This document shows, in pieces, positions 1 through 7,989 of a stretch of 64,000 nucleotides of DNA. The notes below the pieces were generated by a model. It was not told the origin of the DNA. It worked only from the letters and a program-made list of their open reading frames with translations, and ran no database searches. The stretch lies in the NCBI RefSeq assembly GCF_900113665.1, contig NZ_FOQD01000009.1, forward strand, positions 124,001 to 188,000. The letters run 5' to 3'. The stretch is from Planctomicrobium piriforme (lineage in GTDB: Bacteria > Planctomycetota > Planctomycetia > Planctomycetales > Planctomycetaceae). The translations under genes were made by a program, and so were the position numbers. Position 1 is the first letter of the stretch. Every line of letters begins with the position of its first letter.

Positions 1-646
1 GCAGTTTCGTGAGTGGATCGCGAATACTCCGATCTTTGATAAAGCCCTCGACGACCGCCGTTGCCCCGGCAGTCCCGAGAAACAGCAGCAGAATCACCGG
101 CAGGCCGATCCCACTGCCCATGGCTGCCAGGCCCGCATATTTCATCCCGAAGAATGTGGCACCGACTGCCGTGACGGGCAGAGCCACTTTGAGCGACAAC
201 GGCAGGTTTGCTCCCCGGTAATTGGCAATACTGGTGCCCAACGTGTTCGTCAGAAGTTTTGCGAGTCGCAGCGTATCGATCGACTGGTACAGGGCCTTTG
301 TGGTCTCACGAACAGGGCGATCTGCGGCGAGAATCTCGCGCGCATTGACGAACCAGCGAATGATCTCATCTCGATCTCGTTCCGCAGAAATCATGCGAAT
401 TCCGGCGATGATCGTCGCCGCCACTCCAGCCCGAGCCGCATCGAGCGTCGCGCTCCCCGCGACTCCAAGATGCGTCAGCCCGGATTGCAGAATCCGTCTT
501 TTGCCAAGGAACGCCGCCACCGAAAATCCCCGGCCACCAACTTGGTCGGCTCGTGATTCAACAAGTTCGCCCGCAGCCTGCGCGTCATTCCACTCGGAAA
601 GTATGGACTCAACGATCTCATCTTCCGAAGGGCCCGCTTCGCTCAT
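1..646 (-). CDS. Hypothetical helical membrane protein, C-terminus cut by window edge
   Basis: Reading the minus strand from an ATG at 646 gives 215 open codons that run off the left edge. The N-terminal ~40 residues are acidic (MSEAGPSEDEIVES...). Next comes an Ala/Gly-rich helical stretch around residues 50-80 (AARAGVAATIIAGIRMIS), a charged helix, and two hydrophobic segments near residues 155-200 that look like membrane helices. I recognise no family. It lies 83 bases downstream of the DUF4041 gene on the same strand and may be the third gene of that operon. The open frame, good composition and co-orientation support a real gene; its function is unknown. Confidence 0.6.
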   Translation of the reverse strand, partial: MSEAGPSEDEIVESILSEWNDAQAAGELVESRADQVGGRGFSVAAFLGKRRILQSGLTHLGVAGSATLDAARAGVAATIIAGIRMISAERDRDEIIRWFVNAREILAADRPVRETTKALYQSIDTLRLAKLLTNTLGTSIANYRGANLPLSLKVALPVTAVGATFFGMKYAGLAAMGSGIGLPVILLLFLGTAGATAVVEGFIKDRSIRDPLTKL

Positions 647-729
647 GGTTCATGGTCCTGAATTTCGGCTGTGTCGCGATCTCTACTGGCCTCGTCCGCA
701 CAGTGTAAAATGGCCCGACCTATTTCACC

Positions 730-2505
730 TCAATCAGGCGAGTACTGTTCATCGTCTTCGCCTTCGATGCCTAGATCTTCGTACACCGACTCGATGAATT
801 CTTGTTCCTCTTGGCTCATTTCAAGGCTCTGTCGGTATTGCAAAGCTTCCGCATCCGCTTGATACGCTACCTCGCCATGGTTTTCCTTGACGATCTGTAC
901 AATCTCTTCGATCGACGTCCGGAAAAACTCCTTTCGAGGGTTTGTTTTGTTGACTCTGAGCTTGTGCAGTTGGCGATGCAGAACATTTTCGAGCGTTGGG
1001 GCGTCGTCTGAGTGGATCATCATATGCACGTCAAAAGGAAACGGGACCGATGCGTCGCCTAACTCGCGCACTCGATCCATTGGTTCAAGACGCCTAGTCA
1101 TGCCGACTTTGAATACTCCCTGTCCAAAAGAGCCAATGTTAGAAATGACATAGACGTTTCCTGATTTCGTTAGCTGTGCCTGTGAAATAGCTCGTTTGAT
1201 CCGATCTTCGGCCTCACTCAGTCTCGCTTTCAATCGTTCTACTTCATCGGTGTACTGCGCATGTGCGTCAGCAATCGCCTTTTGTAGAGCCGCATCAATG
1301 GCGTCTCGTTCTCTCTCAAGTTGCTGCATTTCTCGCTGGATTTCCTTCTCCCTCGCCATTTCTTCCCGAATCTGCGCCTTGATTCGCAATTGCTCTTCAC
1401 GTTCAAATGCTGCGCGAACAACAATTTCGTATCGCTCTTTCAGATCTCCAATGAGCTCTTGTTCCGTTTCGACGGAAACTTCGTAGCCAATCGAGCGGCA
1501 CCATGTAATCGCTTTCCGCAGCTGCTGGCTACATTGCTGAAAATTGTGCTGAGTAAGCGACTTGGCAGTCCATTTGACGTTGTCCTCAAGAAGTCGAGCC
1601 GCCAACTGGTCGCTACGCTCTCTTTGCGAGAATTGTTCGTTTTCCAGTTGATCGTGCCTCATCTCCGTGGCGTTGACGTCCACCATGATGTTTCGCAAAT
1701 CTCTTTTGAGGAGAGAGTTTTCCTCTTGGAGTCTTTGCAGATTTGCAATCCGGGAATCAAGTTCACGACGTTCCGCATCTAATGCAGCCGAATCTGCTCT
1801 GAGTTGCTTTTGCTGGTCGAAGAATTGTCGGTCTCTTGCATGAGCTTCCCGCTCGAACGTATCGCGGTCAGCCTCAAGCTTCAACCGGCTCTCATTTTCT
1901 CGCCGAATGAGTTCCTGCTCGCTGACGGAAAGAGCAGATTCCACAGATTTCCGATGGGCATCAATGTCACAGGTTTGCTTCTGCTGCAAGGAGTCTAATT
2001 CTCGTTCAAACTTCTCTCGCTCAATCTCAAGCTTCGACCGGCTCTCATTTTCTCGTTGGATAAGTTCCTGCTCCCTGATGGAAAAAGCACTATCCACAGA
2101 TTTTTGTTGGTCGCGAAAATGAACGTCTCTCGCATGAGCTTCCCGTTCAAACATATCGCGGTTAGTCTCAAGCTTTGATCGAGCTTCATTTTCCCATTGG
2201 ATGAGTTCCTGCTCGCGAATTGATAGAGCAGATTCCGCAGATTTCCGATGCGCAACAATGGCGCGAATTCGCTTTTGCTGTAAGGTTTCGAATTCGCGTT
2301 CTCTGGCGGCAAGGGCCTCCTTGGAGGAGGTCTCCTGCGCCTCCAAATCCCGAAGCCTTTCCTGTTCCCAGGTTTTCAACGCTTGTGAAGCTTCCGCGAG
2401 CTTTTCCCGCTCGGCATTGATCCAATTTCGCCTTTGCTCGAGGACAAGCCATGTAGTTCCAACTCCAGCTGCAACGCCGATCAGAAGAAAGAGAAATTGC
2501 TCCAT
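730..2505 (-). CDS. Membrane-anchored coiled-coil protein with DUF4041 and T5orf172 (GIY-YIG-like) domains
   Basis: 591 residues. Residues ~4-22 form one membrane helix. Residues ~25-290 are a long coiled coil built from near-repeats of about 60 residues (the phrase SIREQELIQRENESRSKLE recurs with small changes three times). Residues ~290-440 match the DUF4041 pattern (W..KSL...NFQQCSQQLRKAI, then charged helices). Residues ~447-538 are a T5orf172/MUG113 domain of the GIY-YIG superfamily, with VYVISN, FKVGMTRR, RVRELGDASVPF and RKEFF. The family is widespread on mobile DNA and often called a GIY-YIG nuclease, but activity is not established. The membrane anchor is unusual for a would-be nuclease. 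It lies 21 bases downstream of the zinc-ribbon gene. Local GC is low for this window (29 of 60 in the line at 1921). Confidence 0.85.
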   Translation of the reverse strand: MEQFLFLLIGVAAGVGTTWLVLEQRRNWINAEREKLAEASQALKTWEQERLRDLEAQETSSKEALAAREREFETLQQKRIRAIVAHRKSAESALSIREQELIQWENEARSKLETNRDMFEREAHARDVHFRDQQKSVDSAFSIREQELIQRENESRSKLEIEREKFERELDSLQQKQTCDIDAHRKSVESALSVSEQELIRRENESRLKLEADRDTFEREAHARDRQFFDQQKQLRADSAALDAERRELDSRIANLQRLQEENSLLKRDLRNIMVDVNATEMRHDQLENEQFSQRERSDQLAARLLEDNVKWTAKSLTQHNFQQCSQQLRKAITWCRSIGYEVSVETEQELIGDLKERYEIVVRAAFEREEQLRIKAQIREEMAREKEIQREMQQLERERDAIDAALQKAIADAHAQYTDEVERLKARLSEAEDRIKRAISQAQLTKSGNVYVISNIGSFGQGVFKVGMTRRLEPMDRVRELGDASVPFPFDVHMMIHSDDAPTLENVLHRQLHKLRVNKTNPRKEFFRTSIEEIVQIVKENHGEVAYQADAEALQYRQSLEMSQEEQEFIESVYEDLGIEGEDDEQYSPD

Positions 2506-2526
2506 GGCCCTGGTCTATTTCCCTTA

Positions 2527-3180
2527 TCAGTGTGAGAGGATCAGTTGAGAATCGAATGTTCCGCAGTTTTCGCACTGAAACGGGCTCAGTGCATCAATCT
2601 TTCGCGTCTGAATGAGGTGCCCACATGAACGACAAAGACACGGCGTAATGGTTTTCGCATTCGTTACCTTGGTGAGGCCATTTGGACCGGCGCTCTTGCT
2701 GGAACGGCGGTCCAAGAGACCCATTCTCATCCAACAGTCGACGAATCTGTCAGAACTTGGTTGTAATGAACCTTTCTCCTGCACGGTTGTTTCGCTTTCC
2801 ACTAGTTTCCAAAGCTGAAATGCGATTTGAATATCGTGAACTGCGTCTTCAAGCATCTCGTCCAAGTCAGTCGCGGAATATCGACGTAACTTGCGGTTCG
2901 ATTGTAATAACTCCTCTGCCAGCACAAGGCTTTTCATGTCCAGCAAGTATGGAGCGGATTTTAAGACGATTTCAATTGCAGTATACTGAACGAGTTCTTG
3001 TCCATAGGTTCTGCGAAGATAAAGAGTCATTCCATCGAGATAGGGCCACGCTTCCATTGCGTGTGAGATCGCTTCCCAAAGTCGATTGTTTCCAAGACGA
3101 GTCTGAGCAATCGCGACCGCCGCTTCATGTTGCTGATAATGAAACAGCATTTCTGATTGTTTCATTTCTGTTCCGTTCAA
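2527..3180 (-). CDS. Hypothetical protein with C-terminal zinc ribbon
   Basis: 217 residues, no recognised family. The first ~160 residues look all-helical (TPR-like in feel: ARTLGNNRLWEAISHAMEAW-type text). The last 40 carry two CxxC pairs (about residues 183/186 and 203/206) separated by 16 residues, a classic zinc-ribbon arrangement. It is the first gene of the minus-strand set with the DUF4041 protein, 21 bases apart, so co-transcription is likely. GC is low (28 of 60 in the line at 2881), like its partner. An adaptor or nucleic-acid-binding role is only inference. Confidence 0.7.
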   Translation of the reverse strand: MNGTEMKQSEMLFHYQQHEAAVAIAQTRLGNNRLWEAISHAMEAWPYLDGMTLYLRRTYGQELVQYTAIEIVLKSAPYLLDMKSLVLAEELLQSNRKLRRYSATDLDEMLEDAVHDIQIAFQLWKLVESETTVQEKGSLQPSSDRFVDCWMRMGLLDRRSSKSAGPNGLTKVTNAKTITPCLCRSCGHLIQTRKIDALSPFQCENCGTFDSQLILSH

Positions 3181-3238
3181 ACAGCCAAGAGATAAAAGGG
3201 GATCGATTGCTCAAAGCCGTCGGTGAACCCCGTCGGCG

Positions 3239-3309
3239 CTCCGGTCACTGACGTTCCCGGCTCGTGAGAATAACGTCTTGTAACGAGCCGGAAGCGTCAG
3301 CGACCGGAG
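3239..3309. repeat. REP-like palindrome, left copy
   Basis: A 71-base imperfect hairpin running from CTCCGGTCACTGACG to CGTCAGCGACCGGAG, overlapping the last codons of the transposase gene. Its reverse complement is almost identical to the copy at 3898-3968, so the two copies face each other around the transposase gene. Confidence 0.85.
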
Positions 3310-3848
3310 TTTTCCGCAATGGAGGTGGTCGGCCAGATCGCCAAGGGATTTGGCTGCCGATGGAGCACATAATCCATCGCCGCATGAAGCGCTTCCTCAT
3401 CTTTCAGGAAGCGAGTTGAGCCCTTCTCTGTCCACCATCGCCCGGAAGCCAGTTTGCCGAATGTATTATTGAATGCACGGCTCCCGTAAGCTTTCAGATC
3501 AGCAAGTCCCTTGTCCGGGCATTCCTCGCGCAGATCCACCACGAGGTGGACATGATTCCACATCACTGCGACTGCATGCAGATTCCAATTCCGATAGTCA
3601 CAAGTTTCCTGGAACTGCGCGATCAGGATGTCGGCGTGGGCCTTCGTGAGGCGAACCGGAGTTCCGCGCAGTTGATTCGCCGCGTGTAGTTGTAGAGCAG
3701 GCCGCGAAGGTTCAAATTCTTCACCGACCTGATTGTGTCGAAGCCGGGTTTTTATTTGCGGGTCGCTGGGACGATGATCCCGGACGCGCGTGACTGATCC
3801 GCGCGGGTCTCCAGGAAGCCAGGTTCCATATGTCGTGTTGGTAAGCAA
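3297..3848 (-). CDS. REP-associated tyrosine transposase (RAYT, Y1/HUH family)
   Basis: About 183 residues. The N-terminus has the family signature TYGTWLPGDPRGSV (about residues 6-19), the HUH metal site is HVH at about 99-101 (MWNHVHLVVD), and the probable nucleophile is Tyr160 in DYVLHRQPNP. These single-domain transposases cut and mobilise REP hairpins. The start is uncertain: the codon at 3848 is TTG, the frame stays open further upstream, and no ATG or GTG is seen in frame. The gene is bracketed by the two inverted hairpins at 3239-3309 and 3898-3968, which are its likely substrates. No frameshift or stop is seen, so it may be active. Confidence 0.9.
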   Translation of the reverse strand: MLTNTTYGTWLPGDPRGSVTRVRDHRPSDPQIKTRLRHNQVGEEFEPSRPALQLHAANQLRGTPVRLTKAHADILIAQFQETCDYRNWNLHAVAVMWNHVHLVVDLREECPDKGLADLKAYGSRAFNNTFGKLASGRWWTEKGSTRFLKDEEALHAAMDYVLHRQPNPLAIWPTTSIAENSGR

Positions 3849-3897
3849 CCAATTCGAGATGACAGTCCTCGTGGGTGATTCGGTCTGACTGTAAAGA

Positions 3898-3968
3898 CTC
3901 CGGGCGCTGACGCTTCCGGCTCGTTGGAAAACGTCATTCTCACGAGCCGGGAACGTCAGTGACCGGAG
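3898..3968. repeat. REP-like palindrome, right copy
   Basis: A 71-base hairpin, CTCCGGGCGCTGACG to CGTCAGTGACCGGAG, extended at its base by GACTC/GAGTC (3896-3970). It matches the reverse complement of the left copy with only a handful of differences, mostly in the loop. Together the pair forms a BIME-like unit around the RAYT gene. Confidence 0.85.
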
Positions 3969-4018
3969 TCAACGGGATCTGATCGCTGTGAGTGCCGGTC
4001 GACTCGAACGAGCTATAT

Positions 4019-4049
4019 AAAAAAAGCCGCACACTCGAAGTGTGCGGCT
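4019..4049 (-). terminator. Rho-independent terminator of phosphofructokinase gene
   Basis: On the minus strand an 11-base-pair perfect stem (AGCCGCACACT / AGTGTGCGGCT, 3-base loop) is followed by seven T residues, starting about 15 bases after the stop codon at 4064. Confidence 0.9.
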
Positions 4050-4063
4050 CAACGTTATTCTGT

Positions 4064-5374
4064 TTACTTCCGGTCCGTCTGCGGGACGTACTTCGGAAGC
4101 TTTTGCGGAGCGAACGATTCTTTGCTCGTGTTCAGCTTCGCCAGTCTTAACCGGCCGTCGATCATGGGGACGCTGACCCAGTTGTCGCCGATCAGGGGTC
4201 TGGCGTACTTGATGAAGTCGTCGGTCACGTCCGTGCCGCACTTGCTGATCCACTCGCTCGGGAAGTGGCGGTCTTTCTCGGCCACTTCGCTCAGCGGAGC
4301 TTTGTCGTACACCGGGCGGTAGTTGTCCTTGTCTGCCCGAAGAATCGTCGCCATATAGCCGTGTTCGCCGGCGGCGGCCAGCAGGGCGGCTTTCTGGCCG
4401 ACGTAGTACGCTTCTTCCAGGTCGACCGTGCTGGCGTAGACCATGTCGTTCCGCTGGTGAGTACCGGGCACGTTGCAACGGGCAGCCCCTTTCACCGGCA
4501 GCTTCTTCTCGTTCAAAGCGTTGGTCAGCATCTGGGCGATGGTGATCTTGCTGGAGGAGAGCATCGCGTGCCCGAAGGAGTCACGGACGATGAACTCTTC
4601 CGGAATCTTGAGCCCTTCGATTTCGAGACCTTCGCTGACGACGACCATGCAGCGGCCGTGATCCTTTAGGGACTTGTTGATGTTCTCGAAGATCTGCTCG
4701 ATGTTCACCTTGCGCTCGGCCAGATAGATCTGCAGCGGCATTTCCCGCTTCGGGTCGGCGAGTCGGGCGGCGGCGGGGATGTAGCCGATCTTGCGGCCCA
4801 TTGCCTGCATCACCAGCACGGGGTCGGCCGGGCACGAGCCGTTGTTCTCTTCGTTCGACTGCTGGACATAGTGCGTCCAGTAACGGGCGGTCGAGCCGTA
4901 ACCCGGGGTGTGGTCGACGAGTTTGAATTCGCTGTCGCCGACGTCGTTGTCGATCGTCTTGGGACCGCCGATGCCCACCACGTCCAGCCCGCGGGAGCGG
5001 GCCATGTTGGCGACCTTGTTGGCGGTGTCCATCGAGTCATTGCCGCCGATGTAGCAGAAGTACCCGACGTTGTGGGCCTTGAAGATCTCCATGATGCGGT
5101 CGAAGTCTTCGGTCTGCTTGTCCTTCAGCTTGTAACGGCAGGTGCCGATGGATCCGGCGGCGGGGGTGGTCCGCAGCAGGGCGATTTCTTCCGGGCACTG
5201 ATCGGTCAGGTTGAGCAGTTCTTCCTTGAGCACCCCTTCGATGCCGTGCCAGCCGGCGTAGACGGTGCCGATTTCGTCCATCTGCTTCGCCGTTTCGACG
5301 ATGCCGCGGAGCGTGTTGTTGATGACGGGGGAAGGACCGCCCGACTGGGCGACGATCATGTTCTTCTTGGCCAT
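4064..5374 (-). CDS. Diphosphate-fructose-6-phosphate 1-phosphotransferase (PfkA family)
   Basis: 436 residues, cytosolic, phosphorylating fructose 6-phosphate to the 1,6-bisphosphate. The N-terminal loop is QSGGPSPVIN (10-19). The donor-site loop is GGNDS (110-114), with Asp113 where the ATP enzymes have Gly. The second key motif is PKTIDND (138-144), with Lys139. In this family the Asp and Lys pair marks use of pyrophosphate instead of ATP and makes the step reversible. The ATG at 5374 is the natural start (MAKKNMIVAQSGG). It is a single gene with its own terminator. A second PfkA-family gene with the same residues lies at 42223-43251. Confidence 0.9.
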   Translation of the reverse strand: MAKKNMIVAQSGGPSPVINNTLRGIVETAKQMDEIGTVYAGWHGIEGVLKEELLNLTDQCPEEIALLRTTPAAGSIGTCRYKLKDKQTEDFDRIMEIFKAHNVGYFCYIGGNDSMDTANKVANMARSRGLDVVGIGGPKTIDNDVGDSEFKLVDHTPGYGSTARYWTHYVQQSNEENNGSCPADPVLVMQAMGRKIGYIPAAARLADPKREMPLQIYLAERKVNIEQIFENINKSLKDHGRCMVVVSEGLEIEGLKIPEEFIVRDSFGHAMLSSSKITIAQMLTNALNEKKLPVKGAARCNVPGTHQRNDMVYASTVDLEEAYYVGQKAALLAAAGEHGYMATILRADKDNYRPVYDKAPLSEVAEKDRHFPSEWISKCGTDVTDDFIKYARPLIGDNWVSVPMIDGRLRLAKLNTSKESFAPQKLPKYVPQTDRK

Positions 5375-5505
5375 GTCGGCAAACTCTCAAAAAGGCAAGA
5401 AACCAATGTGAAAACTGAATCTGGGGCAAATGTTAGCGGAACCTGCGGACGATTTGCAGCAATTCCGCGGGTCAAATTGGTCGACGCCGGGTGAGAAGAA
5501 ATTTT

Positions 5506-5635
5506 GGCCACGGATGAACACAGATTCACACGGATAAGAATCTGAATGGCAGGCGTTGTTCTGGTGAGGACCGGTTTCCTGGGCGACTGACGCCGTCTTG
5601 CCTTTATCTGTGTGAATCTGTGTGCATCTGTGGCT
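5506..5635. repeat. Intergenic palindromic repeat (CACAGAT type)
   Basis: Two ~32-base inverted arms, GGCCACGGATGAACACAGAT... at 5506-5538 and ...TGTGTGCATCTGTGGC at 5604-5635, separated by ~65 bases. From memory this is a common dispersed intergenic repeat type in planctomycetes and other environmental bacteria. It fills the gap between the two neighbouring genes and codes for nothing visible. Confidence 0.75.
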
Positions 5636-5648
5636 CAAATCTTTTGTT

Positions 5649-6770
5649 TTATTTCGCCGCCGGGAACAGGTGGATCGTCATGCCGTCGACTTGATATCTC
5701 AGACCCAGGGGGCGGCAGGCTTCTCCGAGCATCTGGTCAACGGTCGCGTTTTCCAGGTCGAGGCTGATGCGGGTGTTCAGGTCGAGGCCGGCGTCCTGGA
5801 GGGCGGTTTCGTCCCGTTGTACCTGCACGCCCTGTTTTTCGAGCACCTGGACAAGTTCCAGGAAGGGACGATTGTTCATGCGGAGGGTGAACCGGCGGTT
5901 CTGCAGGGCGGTCGAAGCAGGGCTGGCGGGGGCCTTTCTGGCCGCGCGGTTGCCGATCAAGACGGCAACTTCCTGCTGTTCTTCCTGACGGCCGATGACC
6001 GTCAGGGTGTCTTTGCCGGCGGTGACTTCGAGGTCTGGCAGGCGTTCTTTCACCCTTTGCAGGGCGCGTTGTGAGGTCATGCCGCGGAGGCGGTGTTCGA
6101 CTTTGAGAGTCGGGGAGGAAGCGGCCGGGACGAGCCGGACATGGCGGCCGTCGACCCACTCCACATCGAGCCCGAACTGTGTCGCGATGATCAACAGGGC
6201 TTCGGTGGCATTGGGATGGGGAAGGGTGCCGGCCGGCCACAGGTCGTAGGGGATGGCCTCGGCGTTTTCGATCGTCACGCTGTAACCCTTGGCGATCGAC
6301 TCCAGCAGTTGTCGGGGAACCGTCAGTTCATCCCAGGCGACCGCTTTGCGTTTGGCGAGTTCGAACTTGCGGCCGAGGTCCTTTCCAAGTTTGGCATCGA
6401 GTGCCTGTTCGGCGAGCGCAAGTCGAGTTTGCAGAGTGGCGGCGGTGTCCTGCGGGGCGATGATCACGGCGTCGGCCATGGTGGTGATGTCGGCAAACCC
6501 TTTCACGAGTTCGCCGATGCCGGTATCGAAGTAGGATGCCTGCAGATCGACGGCGACGAGTTGCCGAGGATCGATGCGGCGGTCGAGCAGCAGGGCGACG
6601 TCCCGTTCTTCCGAGAAGCGTTTGAGAACTTCTCGCAGCGGGGTGAGATCGCGGTTGGCGAGGAGCGGCCGATTGATGAGCTGCTGAAATTCACTGCCGG
6701 TGGCGAAGCGCTGGGGCTCGGCAGACCAGACCGGGGATGCGAGTGCGAGCAACAGGGGGGTAAACCTCAA
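5649..6770 (-). CDS. Exported protein with secretin/TonB short N-terminal (STN)-like domains
   Basis: About 373 residues if begun at the TTG at 6770, giving MRFTPLLLALASPVWSA, a good signal peptide. The frame stays open to an ATG at 6989, but those 73 codons lie largely inside an intergenic repeat, so I prefer the shorter form. The mature part has short alpha/beta units that look like STN domains: DLTPLREVLKRFSEERDVALLLDRR, a middle unit around NATEALLIIATQFGLDVEWVDG, and at the C-terminus RISLDLENATVDQMLGEACRPLGL. STN domains usually sit in secretins and TonB receptors; no barrel is present here. Probably periplasmic; exact role unknown. Confidence 0.75.
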   Translation of the reverse strand: MRFTPLLLALASPVWSAEPQRFATGSEFQQLINRPLLANRDLTPLREVLKRFSEERDVALLLDRRIDPRQLVAVDLQASYFDTGIGELVKGFADITTMADAVIIAPQDTAATLQTRLALAEQALDAKLGKDLGRKFELAKRKAVAWDELTVPRQLLESIAKGYSVTIENAEAIPYDLWPAGTLPHPNATEALLIIATQFGLDVEWVDGRHVRLVPAASSPTLKVEHRLRGMTSQRALQRVKERLPDLEVTAGKDTLTVIGRQEEQQEVAVLIGNRAARKAPASPASTALQNRRFTLRMNNRPFLELVQVLEKQGVQVQRDETALQDAGLDLNTRISLDLENATVDQMLGEACRPLGLRYQVDGMTIHLFPAAK

Positions 6771-6885
6771 ATTCCAAATCTCAAAACTCAAACAAGCACC
6801 AAAACTCAAAATCCAAACGCCGCAATTCGTTTTGAATTTGCCGTTTTGAATTTGTTTGAGATTTGGAGTTTGAGTTTTAGAATTT
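6768..6885. repeat. Inverted repeat of CAAATTCCAAATCTCAAA type at gene start
   Basis: Inverted arms rich in AAACTCAAA / TTTGAGTTT flank a centre near 6830. The repeat abuts and partly overlaps the probable start of the STN-like gene, and its reading frame happens to be open through it. Similar AT-rich words occur at 42093-42130. Confidence 0.7.
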
Positions 6886-7026
6886 CCGTCCGCAGGACGG
6901 CGGGGCATGATTCTCATGGGCGGCTGCTTGGAATGCCGGAATCGAGCCTGTACATTTCGCCCTTTGAGGGCGCGCTTTGTCACTGTCACCAGCGCCAGCC
7001 TAACCAGTTGCTGATGCCGGGTTCAA

Positions 7027-7629
7027 ATGTCCGATCAAATCGCCGGTCCCACTCCCCGCATGTTGATCTTGTCCGGGCCGGCCGGAGCGGGAAAGACCAC
7101 GATCGTCAAAAAGCTGCTGGAAGCGGCCCCCGTCTCACTGGAAATGTCGGTTTCGGCCACAACGCGGGCGCCGCGCCCCAACGAGGTTGACGGCCGCGAT
7201 TATTACTTCCTCACCCGGGAGGAATTCGAGCGGCGGCGGGCTGCGGACGAATTCATCGAATGGGCGGAAGTCCATCGCAGCGGACACCTTTACGGCACGC
7301 TGAAGTCCGAAATTCAGCGGATTCAGCAGCAGAAAAAGTGGGTACTGCTGGAGATCGACGTCGAAGGGGCGCAGAACGTGATGCGGCTGTTTCCGGCGGC
7401 ACTTTCCGTGTTTCTGCAGACCGCCTCGATGGACGAATACGAGCGGCGACTGCGGGACCGGGGGACCGAGACGGAGGAAGTCATTCTGCGGAGGTTGCGG
7501 ACTGCCCGGGAAGAGTTACAATATGTGGCTTCGTACAAACACCGCGTAATTAACGATGATCTCGAACGCGCCGTCGGAGAAGTCCGGCAACTGCTCGCGT
7601 CGAGGGAGGCGGAACTGAATGCTGGATGA
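7027..7629 (+). CDS. gmk: Guanylate kinase
   Basis: 200 residues, the usual length. It converts GMP to GDP with ATP. The P-loop is SGPAGAGKTT (16-25). The GMP-binding region holds SATTRAPRPNEVDGRDYYF (43-61), and LLEIDVEGAQN carries the Walker B-like strand. The ATG at 7027 gives a natural short leader before the P-loop. It overlaps the omega-subunit gene by 11 bases, the same gmk-rpoZ order seen in many bacteria, which links nucleotide supply to transcription. Confidence 0.95.
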   Translation: MSDQIAGPTPRMLILSGPAGAGKTTIVKKLLEAAPVSLEMSVSATTRAPRPNEVDGRDYYFLTREEFERRRAADEFIEWAEVHRSGHLYGTLKSEIQRIQQQKKWVLLEIDVEGAQNVMRLFPAALSVFLQTASMDEYERRLRDRGTETEEVILRRLRTAREELQYVASYKHRVINDDLERAVGEVRQLLASREAELNAG

Positions 7630-7885
7630 GCTCAAAGAAGATACCCTGGCCAAGAAGGTCGGCGGACGGTTCAAGCTGTCGACGCTGATCCAGAAGCGCC
7701 TGGTGCAGTTGAATCGCGGTTCGCCGCCGTTGGTCGAGTGCCAGGGGAAGCCGTCGATGGCGACCGTGCTGGAAGAAATTCTGACTGACAAAATCTATCT
7801 CGATGCGACCCAAAACGTCGTTGTCGCACATGACAACGCGCCCGGTCTCGATCGCCTGATGGATGACGGCCCGAATCTCGACTGA
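7619..7885 (+). CDS. rpoZ: DNA-directed RNA polymerase omega subunit
   Basis: 88 residues. The core GGRFKLSTLIQKRLVQLNRG (about 15-34) is the conserved omega helix that packs on the beta' C-terminus and helps assemble RNA polymerase. The next segment (MATVLEEILTDKIYLD) matches the lineage's version. The start overlaps the end of gmk, so translation is probably coupled. Sequence divergence from the classic E. coli protein leaves some doubt, but gene order supports the call. Confidence 0.78.
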   Translation: MLDELKEDTLAKKVGGRFKLSTLIQKRLVQLNRGSPPLVECQGKPSMATVLEEILTDKIYLDATQNVVVAHDNAPGLDRLMDDGPNLD

Positions 7886-7916
7886 TTCTGCCAATGGCAG
7901 AAATTGATCAAACGCG

Positions 7917-7956
7917 TGGGCCGGTCGATTTTTCATCGCCCGGCCCATCTTCTTTT
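7917..7956 (+). terminator. Terminator after gmk-rpoZ
   Basis: TGGGCCGG at 7917-7924 pairs with CCGGCCCA at 7940-7947, with an inner CGAT/ATCG pair, followed by TCTTCTTTTT. It ends the two-gene unit before the deacetylase gene. Confidence 0.7.
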
Positions 7957-7989
7957 TGACCGCTCAAAAAGCCATCGAGGTGCGTTGTC

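Noticed and set aside
222..797. 191-codon plus-strand open frame
   Set aside because: Antisense to the partial membrane-protein gene and the end of the DUF4041 gene; basic, low-complexity text.
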